From Bacillota bacterium (GTDB lineage Bacteria > Bacillota > Desulfotomaculia > Desulfotomaculales > Pelotomaculaceae), in the NCBI GenBank assembly GCA_029555205.1, contig JAKPTB010000097.1, positions 62,001-126,000 of the forward strand: a stretch of DNA of 64,000 nucleotides, given 5' to 3'. Below, piece after piece: positions 35,822 through 43,854 of the stretch. The notes under the pieces are model-generated. The model did no database searches, was not told where the DNA came from, and saw only the letters and a list, made by a program, of their open reading frames with translations. The number at the start of each line of letters is the position of its first letter. Position 1 is the first letter of the stretch. The position numbers and the translations under genes are program-made.

Positions 35822-36837
35822 ATACTGCAGATTTAATGACCTATTTAAAGAGCACAAACTTTGAGGGGATCTTAAAAGACTACCCCATTGCCGGAGACTT
35901 TCTGGCCAATTTCCGTCTGGAGGCCATTTCTAAAGTACTACCTTTGCCCCAGGCCTTTGAAGAAGTGGAAGATGAAATTCTCGCTGAATTCGGACTGGAC
36001 AGCTATGGCCTATTACAAGAGTTTTGTATGTTTCTGGAAATCTTTACCCGGGCAGAAGAGTCTACCGGCAGAGTTTCCTCATTGACCATCCTGGGCGGTC
36101 TTAATAAATTGAAGGAACCTGAAAGCGTTGACCTGACCATTACCGCCGGGGAAGTGATCAGCGTTGTGGGGCCCACCGGGTCCGGGAAAAGCAGGCTTCT
36201 GAGCGATATTGAATGCCTTGCCCAAAGAGATACACCTACGGCCAGGCAAATCTTGATCAACGGCATTGCACCGGATGACCTCCAGCGTTTTGAAATGGGC
36301 TGGAAACTGGTGGCCCAGCTTTCGCAAAATATGAATTTCGTTATGGACCTGACGGTCCGCGAATTTCTGGAAATGCACGCTAATAGCAGATTGACCGGGA
36401 ATGCCGCTGAGATAGTAGAGAAATGCTTCCTCAGTGCCAATGAACTGGCCGGCGAAAAATTTACCCTGGATACAAAACTAACACAACTGAGCGGCGGGCA
36501 GTCCAGAGCTCTGATGATTGCAGATACAGCCAATATGAGCAATTCGCCGGTGATTTTGATCGATGAGATTGAAAACGCTGGAATCGACAGGCGCCAGGCC
36601 ATCGAACTATTAGCAAAAAGCGAAAAGATTATCTTTGTTTCCACCCACGACCCGCTGCTGGCCCTTAGAGCAGATAAACGCATCGTCATGAAAAACGGCG
36701 GTATCAGTAAAGTCATCAGGACATCGGATACCGAAATAAAAAGTCTTGCCGCCATTGAGAAGATTGACAACACCCTGCAGGCGATCCGTAACCGCCTGCG
36801 CAGCGGCGAAATAATTACTGAAGAGCTTCTCAAGTAA
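35818..36837 (+). CDS. Soluble ABC-type ATPase associated with a G3E GTPase and DUF364
   Basis: A 339-residue protein with an 85-residue N-terminal extension (acidic helix EEVEDEILAEFGLDSYGLLQ) followed by one ABC ATPase domain. Walker A is GPTGSGKS (118-125), the signature is LSGGQSRALMIADTANM (224 on), Walker B is VILIDEIENAG (245 on) and the switch His is H277 in STHDPLLALRADK. No membrane domain is present or encoded nearby, so it probably does not transport; it may drive a conformational step, as AtwA does in methyl-coenzyme M reductase activation (analogy only). Coupled by overlap to the GTPase gene; DUF364 follows 22 bases later. Confidence 0.87.
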   Translation: MNTADLMTYLKSTNFEGILKDYPIAGDFLANFRLEAISKVLPLPQAFEEVEDEILAEFGLDSYGLLQEFCMFLEIFTRAEESTGRVSSLTILGGLNKLKEPESVDLTITAGEVISVVGPTGSGKSRLLSDIECLAQRDTPTARQILINGIAPDDLQRFEMGWKLVAQLSQNMNFVMDLTVREFLEMHANSRLTGNAAEIVEKCFLSANELAGEKFTLDTKLTQLSGGQSRALMIADTANMSNSPVILIDEIENAGIDRRQAIELLAKSEKIIFVSTHDPLLALRADKRIVMKNGGISKVIRTSDTEIKSLAAIEKIDNTLQAIRNRLRSGEIITEELLK

Positions 36838-36859
36838 AGGAAAGGAAGGGGTGCAGGCT

Positions 36860-37621
36860 ATGTGGGAAATCTACGACGCCTTGATAGACGGAATACCTGA
36901 AGACCTCATTGTTGATGAGCTGATAAGCGGCTACGAAGCTTCCTATGTGCGCAGTGGAAAGGGAGCTGGGATAGCTTACCTGAGGGATTGTCAGACCAGA
37001 ATGCCCATGTTCACCAAAAACCTGATTGGTGCGCCCCTGCGGGAAGTAGCAGGCGCCGTCAAGTCGTGGAACTTCGTGGAGGCCTCGGCAGGCCATGCAG
37101 CCATTAATGCCTATTACAACAACCCGGAGACTGCAAGGGCAAACGGTGTCAATTTTTCTGATGCCAGGCGGGTTGAGGACAGGATGCACGATCCGTTCAT
37201 TATGTCCCAAAACGAAATCAAAGGCAAAAGAGTGGCCGTCATCGGACATTTCCTTTACCTGGAAAGTCTTTTTGAGCCGATCTGCGATTTATCGATAATC
37301 AGCTGGAACCCGCAGGAAGGGGATTACCCCCTCCCTGCCTGTGAATATATTCTGCCGGAGTGCGACTATGTATATATATCCAGCTCAAGCATTACCGATA
37401 AAACCCTGCCCAGAATGCTGGAATTATCCAAAGAAGCCCGGCGGGTCACCCTGGTGGGGCCCTCAACTCCCCTGGCCCCTGTGTTATTCGATTACGGCAT
37501 CAGTGAGTTATCTGGGTTTATCATTAAAGATAATGCACTTGCCTTCAGAATCACTGCCGGCGCAGAAAATGTTAGAATATATTCCGCTGGACAAAAGGTC
37601 TCTTTTCAAAGGGGGGACTGA
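36860..37621 (+). CDS. DUF364/DUF4213 protein, putative heavy-metal chelatase
   Basis: A 253-residue protein of the DUF364 family with an N-terminal enolase-like domain (DUF4213, with the YEASYVRSGKGAGIAYL stretch) and a C-terminal Rossmann-like domain (GKRVAVIGHFLYLESLF, CDYVYISSSSITDKTLPRML, RRVTLVGPSTPLAPVLFDYG). A structure of a Desulfitobacterium member led to the proposal of heavy-metal chelation; no activity has been shown to my knowledge. ATG 36860 with GGAAGGGG eight bases upstream is preferred to GTG 36851. It closes the GTPase/ABC/DUF364 operon and is followed by a strong terminator. Confidence 0.88.
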   Translation: MWEIYDALIDGIPEDLIVDELISGYEASYVRSGKGAGIAYLRDCQTRMPMFTKNLIGAPLREVAGAVKSWNFVEASAGHAAINAYYNNPETARANGVNFSDARRVEDRMHDPFIMSQNEIKGKRVAVIGHFLYLESLFEPICDLSIISWNPQEGDYPLPACEYILPECDYVYISSSSITDKTLPRMLELSKEARRVTLVGPSTPLAPVLFDYGISELSGFIIKDNALAFRITAGAENVRIYSAGQKVSFQRGD

Positions 37622-37647
37622 CCCTCTTTGGGGGCTTATGGAACCAG

Positions 37648-37694
37648 GCCGGGCAATGCCGTGAATATTCTACCGGTGTTACCCGGCTTTTTTT
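37648..37694 (+). terminator. Terminator of the GTPase/ABC/DUF364 operon
   Basis: GCCGGG (37648-37653) pairs with CCCGGC (37682-37687), with additional partial pairing inside, followed by seven T residues. It is 27 bases after the DUF364 stop. Confidence 0.85.
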
Positions 37695-37812
37695 GTACAT
37701 GGGCAATGGAAGCGGCACCAGGCTATGATGATTAGTGGAATTGTGACTATGGTACGAGAGATACGAAGTGCTAGATTTGTGTGTCTGGTTAAAACCTGTA
37801 CATATTGGTTAT

Positions 37813-37841
37813 TTGTCATAATATTGACAGGAATTTATCTA
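37813..37841 (+). promoter_or_regulatory. Possible sigma-A promoter of the M13 peptidase gene
   Basis: TTGTCA at 37813-37818 and TATCTA at 37836-37841 are 17 bases apart, about 90 bases upstream of the start codon. The match to consensus is moderate. Confidence 0.4.
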
Positions 37842-37931
37842 ACTACAGCGAAACATTACTTGTGATAAACTGCTGGGGCAATATACAGATATTGGCAACC
37901 GGTTTGATGATTGCTGATGGGGGGAAATTGT

Positions 37932-40289
37932 ATGCTGAAACTCACTAAATGCAGGATTATTGCTTTGCTGGTAATTGTTGCTCTTGTTTTTTCCGTGAGC
38001 CCTGCCTGGGCAGGGGAAACACCGGTTTATCTAAGCAGGGGGGAAGTTGCCGGGATCGTTTTAAACGCTGCTGACGACTATAACCCGGGGATCTCGAAAA
38101 ATGAGATCATGCTGGGCTTTGAGGATGGTACCCTGCGTGAAGAGGAACCAGCCACTAAAGCACAAGCTCTGGTCATGCTCAGCCGTGCCTTTGGAGAGTT
38201 TCCTTCACCCCGGGGCGATAACCTGAGAAGAGGTGTTTTTGACCGGCATTTTAATGATGTGCCCCCATGGGCAGTGGAAGAAATTAATAAGCTGAAAAAG
38301 GTAGGGATATTATCCAGCCCGGTTGAGGGAGAATTGGGGGCAAATGAAAATATAAGCGCATCCGAGTTGAATAAGATCATAAAAAGAATTTGGGCTCTGG
38401 AAGGCAGCAACTTGAAGGATGATTTTTATGCGGCTGTCAATAAGGAATGGCTGGATAGTTCCCAAATTCCCGCAGGGGAGGCCCGTAACAATACTTTTTT
38501 CCAGCTGAGGGATGAAAATGAGAAGCGGATTTCTGAGATCCTGAATACCCTGTCGCAAAAGGATTGGCCCCAGGGGTCAAAAGAGCAAAAACTGGTTGAT
38601 TTTTATCAAAGTGCCCTTGATCTGGACAGCAGGAATGAACAGGGGATAGAGCCGGTCAGGAAGTATCTGCAGGCTTACGAAGAGGCGGACAGCCTGGAAC
38701 AATTGATTCAGACTGACATCGATATAAACCGGGAAACAGGTTATGGACAGCTCTTGTTTTATTATTTATATCAGGATCCCCAGGACAGTTCCAGTTACAT
38801 TATGTATCATCAAGCTCTGGTGCCTACCTGGGAGAAGGATTTTTATACATCCCCGGACAAAAGGGATGCCTGTATAAGATATATTAGCCGGTTGTTGACA
38901 CTTGCCGGAGAAGACGAAGCAACCGTCCAGAGTGTATCCAAAAAAATATTTGACATGGAAAAGGAACTCTCAGAAAACAGTCTGGATCCGGAGGAATATT
39001 ACGATGTAGATAAGACCTATAATGTTTATAGTCTGGAACAACTGGAATCGCTTTATCCAAATTTTGATTTTAAGAAAACAATCACAGACACCGGGTACCA
39101 ATTACCTGATCGGGTTTGGGTAGATGATGAAGGTTTGTTGCTAAAATCAGCTCAGTATTTTAATGAAGAGAATTTGGAACTGCTAAAAGACTATGCAAAA
39201 TTTAAATTTATTCATGCTTGCGGCTTCTCCCTTTCCAGGGAATTTATCGAGGCTGAACAGGAGTTTGACGCCCGGGTTTATGGTGTGGAAGGAGTAAAAA
39301 CTGACCAACAGCTGGCAGTAATCGCAGTAAAAGATTATCTGCCGGACTATTTGGGCGAGATTTATGTGGAAAAATATTTTTCTGAGCAGGCCAAAAAAGA
39401 TGTAGAAGAGATGGTTGCCAACTTCATTGAGGTGTATAAACAGAAAATCATTAATCTGGATTGGATGAGCAATGAGACCAAAGAAAGGGCCCTGAAAAAA
39501 CTTGATAACATGAATGTAAAAATCGGCTATCCGGATAAATGGCCTACAACTCTGGATAATACGGACATCATATCCTATGAGGACGGCGGCAGCTATTTTG
39601 ATAATGTATGCAGGATTAGCCTGGCTTATATTAATGAAAATATAGCTAAACAAGGCCAACCCGTGGATAAGAGTACCTGGATAATGCCTGTCTATGAGGT
39701 AAATGCCTATTACAATCCTCAAAACAATGAAATAGTATTTCCTGCCGGAATACTGCAAGAACCGTTTTACAGCGTCAATGCCTCCCCTGCCGAAAACTAC
39801 GGGGGGATCGGGACGGTCATTGCCCATGAAATTACCCATGCCTTTGATACCGTGGGAGGAAAATTTGATGAAATGGGCAACGCAAAGAACTGGTGGACCG
39901 AAGATGATTACCAGAATTTTATGGAAAGATCCAAACGGGTCCAAGAATTCTATGACGGTTTGGAGATAATTGCGGGCATCGAGAGCGACGGTGAGCTGAC
40001 TCTGTTTGAGAATATCGCCGACCTGGGGGCCATGTCATGCTGCCTTAAGGTTTTGTCCCGGTATGAGAACCCGGATTATCAAGCATTTTTCAAATCTAAT
40101 GCCGTTATCTGGCGGCAAACCCTAACCCGGCAAATGGCCGATTATTTTAGTAAAGTTGATGTGCACAGCAACGCTAAACTTAGAGTTAACCGTACTGTGG
40201 TTAATTTCGATGAATTTTATGAGGCCTTTGACATTGGTGAAAAAGACGGGATGTATATGCCGCCGGAAGAAAGAGTGGGGATTTGGTAA
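37932..40289 (+). CDS. Secreted M13 (neprilysin/PepO) zinc metallopeptidase with N-terminal SLH-like segment
   Basis: A 785-residue protein. It begins with a signal peptide (IALLVIVALVFSVSPAWA, cleavage after AWA). Residues of roughly 25-145 form one to two S-layer-homology-like repeats (GFEDGTLREEEPATKAQALVM and FNDVPPWAVEEINKLKKVGI, typical SLH patterns), which would bind it to the cell wall. The M13 domain follows from about 165 (DDFYAAVNKEWL), with zinc motif HEITH at 632-636, the third ligand in ENIADLG (E693), and the NAYY and SLH-independent C-terminal segments. It should cleave small peptides outside the cell. ATG 37932 has GGGGGGA upstream; TTG 37911 is less likely. Confidence 0.93.
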   Translation: MLKLTKCRIIALLVIVALVFSVSPAWAGETPVYLSRGEVAGIVLNAADDYNPGISKNEIMLGFEDGTLREEEPATKAQALVMLSRAFGEFPSPRGDNLRRGVFDRHFNDVPPWAVEEINKLKKVGILSSPVEGELGANENISASELNKIIKRIWALEGSNLKDDFYAAVNKEWLDSSQIPAGEARNNTFFQLRDENEKRISEILNTLSQKDWPQGSKEQKLVDFYQSALDLDSRNEQGIEPVRKYLQAYEEADSLEQLIQTDIDINRETGYGQLLFYYLYQDPQDSSSYIMYHQALVPTWEKDFYTSPDKRDACIRYISRLLTLAGEDEATVQSVSKKIFDMEKELSENSLDPEEYYDVDKTYNVYSLEQLESLYPNFDFKKTITDTGYQLPDRVWVDDEGLLLKSAQYFNEENLELLKDYAKFKFIHACGFSLSREFIEAEQEFDARVYGVEGVKTDQQLAVIAVKDYLPDYLGEIYVEKYFSEQAKKDVEEMVANFIEVYKQKIINLDWMSNETKERALKKLDNMNVKIGYPDKWPTTLDNTDIISYEDGGSYFDNVCRISLAYINENIAKQGQPVDKSTWIMPVYEVNAYYNPQNNEIVFPAGILQEPFYSVNASPAENYGGIGTVIAHEITHAFDTVGGKFDEMGNAKNWWTEDDYQNFMERSKRVQEFYDGLEIIAGIESDGELTLFENIADLGAMSCCLKVLSRYENPDYQAFFKSNAVIWRQTLTRQMADYFSKVDVHSNAKLRVNRTVVNFDEFYEAFDIGEKDGMYMPPEERVGIW

Positions 40290-40564
40290 AATGTTGCTGC
40301 TCAAGGTACTGAAGACAGGGTTTCTAGCAAAATTGACTGAAGCAGTAACTTGCAGGCAGTCACCGGTGCCTTTACAGCCGCTTATTGTAAGTTGTGTCAG
40401 TTTAACTTGGATTTAAGCTGGCCGTCACAGCAAACCCCATAACTGGCTTTGCATAAGTTGAACCTAGCCAGAAATGAAATAACCAGTGGAGAAAAAGCAT
40501 TATTGATTTTTTGAATAAAATGAAGTATCATGTAGTAGGTTTTTTGAAGAGGAGGTGTAAAAAG

Positions 40565-40699
40565 ATGTATAGCTTCGCCGGAATGCATCTGGCAGTTGTC
40601 CCTGTGATTCCTGTTATTGGTTTTGTTTACAGGGATAAATGCGCCCGTTTGGAAAAACTGAAGGATACAAATCCGGAGAAGGCACATCTTTATTACTAA
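40565..40699 (+). CDS. Small membrane-associated protein of unknown function
   Basis: A 44-residue frame from ATG 40565 with an excellent AGGAGGTG seven bases upstream and a clean terminator after it, so it is very likely expressed. It has one hydrophobic segment (GMHLAVVPVIPVIGFVY) and a charged tail (RDKCARLEKLKDTNPEKA). No family is recognised. It could be a single-span regulator of a membrane neighbour or a stress peptide. Longer frames starting at 40511 lack the ribosome site. Confidence 0.7.
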   Translation: MYSFAGMHLAVVPVIPVIGFVYRDKCARLEKLKDTNPEKAHLYY

Positions 40700-40733
40700 C
40701 CTTTTTATTATATTAGATTGGATTAGTATAAAT

Positions 40734-40766
40734 AAAAGACGGTGGTGCTCTCCATCGTCTTTTTTG
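40734..40766 (+). terminator. Terminator after the small protein gene
   Basis: A 12-base stem with one G-U pair joins 40734-40745 to 40752-40763 around loop TGCTCT and runs into six T residues. Confidence 0.9.
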
Positions 40767-40800
40767 TGTCCTTTTTCCAGTAATTGAGAAAGGAATGTTT

Positions 40801-42021
40801 ATGAACGCAAATCTTAAGCCTGACAATAATTCCTCATGGAAGAGAAATATAACTTTATTTTTAATCAGTCAGAATTTATCTCTATTCGGTTCCTCTATGG
40901 TGAGTTTCGCCATTATCTGGTATGTCACCCTGCAGACCTCATCGGGCAAATGGATAATGCTATTTACCATTTGCTCTTTATTGCCTCAGTTGCTCATATC
41001 TCTCTGGGCCGGTGTCTGGGCGGACCGCCATAACCGTAAACACCTCATTATGCTGGCGGATGGCTTCATTGCCCTGGCCACGCTGGGTCTGTTGATTGCT
41101 TTTTGGGCCGGGTACCGGAGTATGGAACTGCTTTTAGTGATTTCTTTTATTCGCTCAATCGGCGCAGGGATTCAGACGCCCTCCGTCAATGCCCTGTATC
41201 CGCAGATTGTACCGCTGGAAAAGTTGACCAGGGTGCAGGGGTTCAATCAAACCCTGAATTCTGTGTTGATGCTGCTTTCTCCCGCAGTTGGCGGTGTCGT
41301 ACTCGGGACTGTGGGGATTACCTGGGCTTTTATGCTGGATGTGCTTACCGCCTCCCTGGCCATTGCCGTGCTCAGCTTTATTAGTGTTGAAAAGGTAGCC
41401 CGGCCTGAGGAAACGGCTTCTGTTTTCTCCGAGTTGCTTGAGGGGATAACCTATGCTCTTAACCACAAACTACTAAGGCAGGTTTTACTATATTTTGGGA
41501 TATCCTTCTTCCTCATTACACCGGCAGCGTTTTTGACACCACTACTGGTGGAACGCAGCTTCGGCAGCGATGTTTGGCGGTTGACCGCGAACGAAATGGT
41601 CTGGACAACAGGTTCTTTGATTGGCGGGGTCTTTGTTTCCCTGCATGGTGAATTCAAGAATAAGATCCTTACTGTGGCTATTTGCCTGGTGGCATTCGGC
41701 ATCTCTTTCGCACTATTGGGTGTTGCCGGTAATTTCACCATCTATTTGCTGATTATGGGTGTAGCCGGGCTCTTTATGCCGGTTGCCGCGACAGCGCAAA
41801 CTGTATTAATTCAGGAGAATGTGGAAGCAGCCATGATGGGGCGGGTCTTTTCCCTGGTACAAATCCTTACAGGCGCTGCCATGCCGGTAGCTATCCTGTT
41901 TTTCGGCCCCCTTGCGGATATTGTCCCCATTGGCGCAATACTCCTGGTAACGGGTTTATTACTGGCAGTGGCAGGTGTATTATATCAATTCACCAGTAAG
42001 CGCGCCGGCTTGAATTTGTAG
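40801..42021 (+). CDS. MFS exporter, macrolide-efflux/enterobactin-exporter type
   Basis: A 406-residue major facilitator with about twelve helices. The first helix SQNLSLFGSSMVSFAIIWYV and the loop 2-3 motif WAGVWADRHNRKHLIMLADG are typical of the MFS_3 exporters (Mef, EntS); SPAVGGVVLGTVGITWAFML is the helix 5 antiporter-type motif. These export drugs or siderophores. ATG 40801 has AAAGGA six bases before it; ATG 40795 is an alternative two codons upstream. It stands alone between two terminator-bounded units. The substrate cannot be inferred. Confidence 0.9.
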   Translation: MNANLKPDNNSSWKRNITLFLISQNLSLFGSSMVSFAIIWYVTLQTSSGKWIMLFTICSLLPQLLISLWAGVWADRHNRKHLIMLADGFIALATLGLLIAFWAGYRSMELLLVISFIRSIGAGIQTPSVNALYPQIVPLEKLTRVQGFNQTLNSVLMLLSPAVGGVVLGTVGITWAFMLDVLTASLAIAVLSFISVEKVARPEETASVFSELLEGITYALNHKLLRQVLLYFGISFFLITPAAFLTPLLVERSFGSDVWRLTANEMVWTTGSLIGGVFVSLHGEFKNKILTVAICLVAFGISFALLGVAGNFTIYLLIMGVAGLFMPVAATAQTVLIQENVEAAMMGRVFSLVQILTGAAMPVAILFFGPLADIVPIGAILLVTGLLLAVAGVLYQFTSKRAGLNL

Positions 42022-42231
42022 GTTAATGCCCGTGTAATTGATCTTGTATATTGTTCTGATTTTTGAACTGGTACATGATCTAGTAATTGATCGGGCAGCG
42101 CACCAGATTCACGTGCCTGCACAGCGTCCTGTGACGAAAAGGTTAATTCTGTTATAATGATAGACAATATTGGAACAACTGAACAACTGATAGGATCCAA
42201 AGAATGATGAGAATAAAGGGTGTCGTTAGAC

Positions 42232-43854
42232 ATGCACAGGGATTTTATTCCGCAGGAAAAAATTGAGGCCATGGCTGCTGAGGCGGCCAGGTGCCTGGAC
42301 CCTGAACTGCTCGAAAAGGGAAAGCAGTATTGCCGGAAGGGCCGGGTGGAATACGCCAGAGTTTTCGGGCCCATGATTTACGCCCAGGTTAGTGACGGAA
42401 AAAAGTACATCGTCCAATTACACATCGATAACTTTTCCCGGAGCACCTGTACTTGTGCCAGAAAACAACTATGTGAGCATATTGCTGCAGTATTTTTTCA
42501 TCACTATGGTGACGGGCCGCAGCCGGACATAGTATCGTCCGGAGCTGATGTTCCCATCCTTGATTTGAGCTACCCTCCGGAACCCATTGTTCAGCCCCGG
42601 AAACCCTTCCCGGTTATCCCGACTCCGAAGGGGCCGGTGGAACAGTGGTATAAATATTATGAACTCCAGTACCGGCGGCTCAGGGAGGACATATGTACCT
42701 CGCTAAGATCCTCTTCCTACACATATTCAGGTCATCAATTGGATGAATTGTACTTCTCACCAGGGTTTTATGACGAATTTTCCGCCTGCCTGTCGCTTCA
42801 AAGTGAACACTGGCCCTTGCCGGTTAAAGATTTGTTCCGGCTGTACGGCTGCCTGTTTTTTATGGCGGGGCTGGAGGAAGAGATAAAAGAGCAGGGTCAG
42901 AAGTCCTCATTCATGGACAGTTTTCAAATCAGCGTGATTGAGGAAGATTTTTTAGATGCCTTCAGCTCAATTATACCCGCCGGCCTGCAGGCTCAATACC
43001 AGCCGTTTTTACAGAAGCTTGTTCAGATTACTCACCAGAGCCTTTTCCAGAAGCAGGAGCAGCTTTTTGACTGGCTTTGGATTTACCGCCTGCTGTGTAT
43101 GGATGTCTTTGGCGACCAGGAATGGTGGAAAAGAGAGAAGGCTTACCTGGAAGAAAAAATGGAGAAGGCTGAGGAGGGCGGACGGGAGTATTATTTAGCC
43201 GCCCTGGCCCTGGCCAGCCTGTATATTACCGGAAACAGGAAGGAAGCCGCCCTGGCCGTGCTACAAAAGCCGAGAAAGAAGCGGGTCGGGGACATGCTTT
43301 TTTACCTTGAATACCTGACCAGGCAGGAGGAATGGGATGCTCTCCTGCTCTGGCTGCGCTGGATGGCGCCCGCTGTGCTGAAAGCAAGCCCGGGGGTAAT
43401 TGAAAAAATCTGCCGTTACTGCATCCGGGGGGCTGAAAATAGCGAAGCACCGGAACATTTTATCAAGCTGTTCCGCTTCTGGCTGCCCCACGGTTTCGAT
43501 GTCTATGCGGATTACCTTCTGGAGGCAGGCCTGCACAGGGAATGGGTAGAATTACACATGAGCTGCCTGGGACGCATGGAAACCGGCATTGACAGAGGCG
43601 ACCTGCGCTATCTGGAATCCCTGGATCCGGCAGTACTGATCCCCCTGTATCACCAGTGGGCGGCCAGGCTCATTGAGGAGAAAGGCCGCAAATCTTATAA
43701 GGAGGCAGTCAGGCTGCTGAAAAAACTGCGCAATATCTATGGAAAGCAGAAAAGAAAAAAGGAATGGGAGACGTTTATTTCCCGTCTTGCTTCATATTAC
43801 CGGCGCCTGAGGGCGTTTCAGGAAGAATTGCGGAAAGGAAAGCTGATCTCCTGA
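42232..43854 (+). CDS. SWIM zinc-finger protein, partner of the SNF2 helicase
   Basis: A 540-residue protein with a SWIM zinc finger near residues 70-90 (STCTCARKQLCEHIAAVFFH: CxC then CxH). The remainder is helical and rich in Trp and Leu, like a tetratricopeptide-type scaffold. In Bacillus the SWIM protein YwqB is encoded beside the SNF2 helicase YwqA, and the same pairing is seen here: its TGA overlaps the ATG of the next gene. SWIM domains bind DNA or proteins. ATG 42232 with AAAGGG upstream is chosen; GTG 42220 is the alternative. Confidence 0.87.
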   Translation: MHRDFIPQEKIEAMAAEAARCLDPELLEKGKQYCRKGRVEYARVFGPMIYAQVSDGKKYIVQLHIDNFSRSTCTCARKQLCEHIAAVFFHHYGDGPQPDIVSSGADVPILDLSYPPEPIVQPRKPFPVIPTPKGPVEQWYKYYELQYRRLREDICTSLRSSSYTYSGHQLDELYFSPGFYDEFSACLSLQSEHWPLPVKDLFRLYGCLFFMAGLEEEIKEQGQKSSFMDSFQISVIEEDFLDAFSSIIPAGLQAQYQPFLQKLVQITHQSLFQKQEQLFDWLWIYRLLCMDVFGDQEWWKREKAYLEEKMEKAEEGGREYYLAALALASLYITGNRKEAALAVLQKPRKKRVGDMLFYLEYLTRQEEWDALLLWLRWMAPAVLKASPGVIEKICRYCIRGAENSEAPEHFIKLFRFWLPHGFDVYADYLLEAGLHREWVELHMSCLGRMETGIDRGDLRYLESLDPAVLIPLYHQWAARLIEEKGRKSYKEAVRLLKKLRNIYGKQKRKKEWETFISRLASYYRRLRAFQEELRKGKLIS

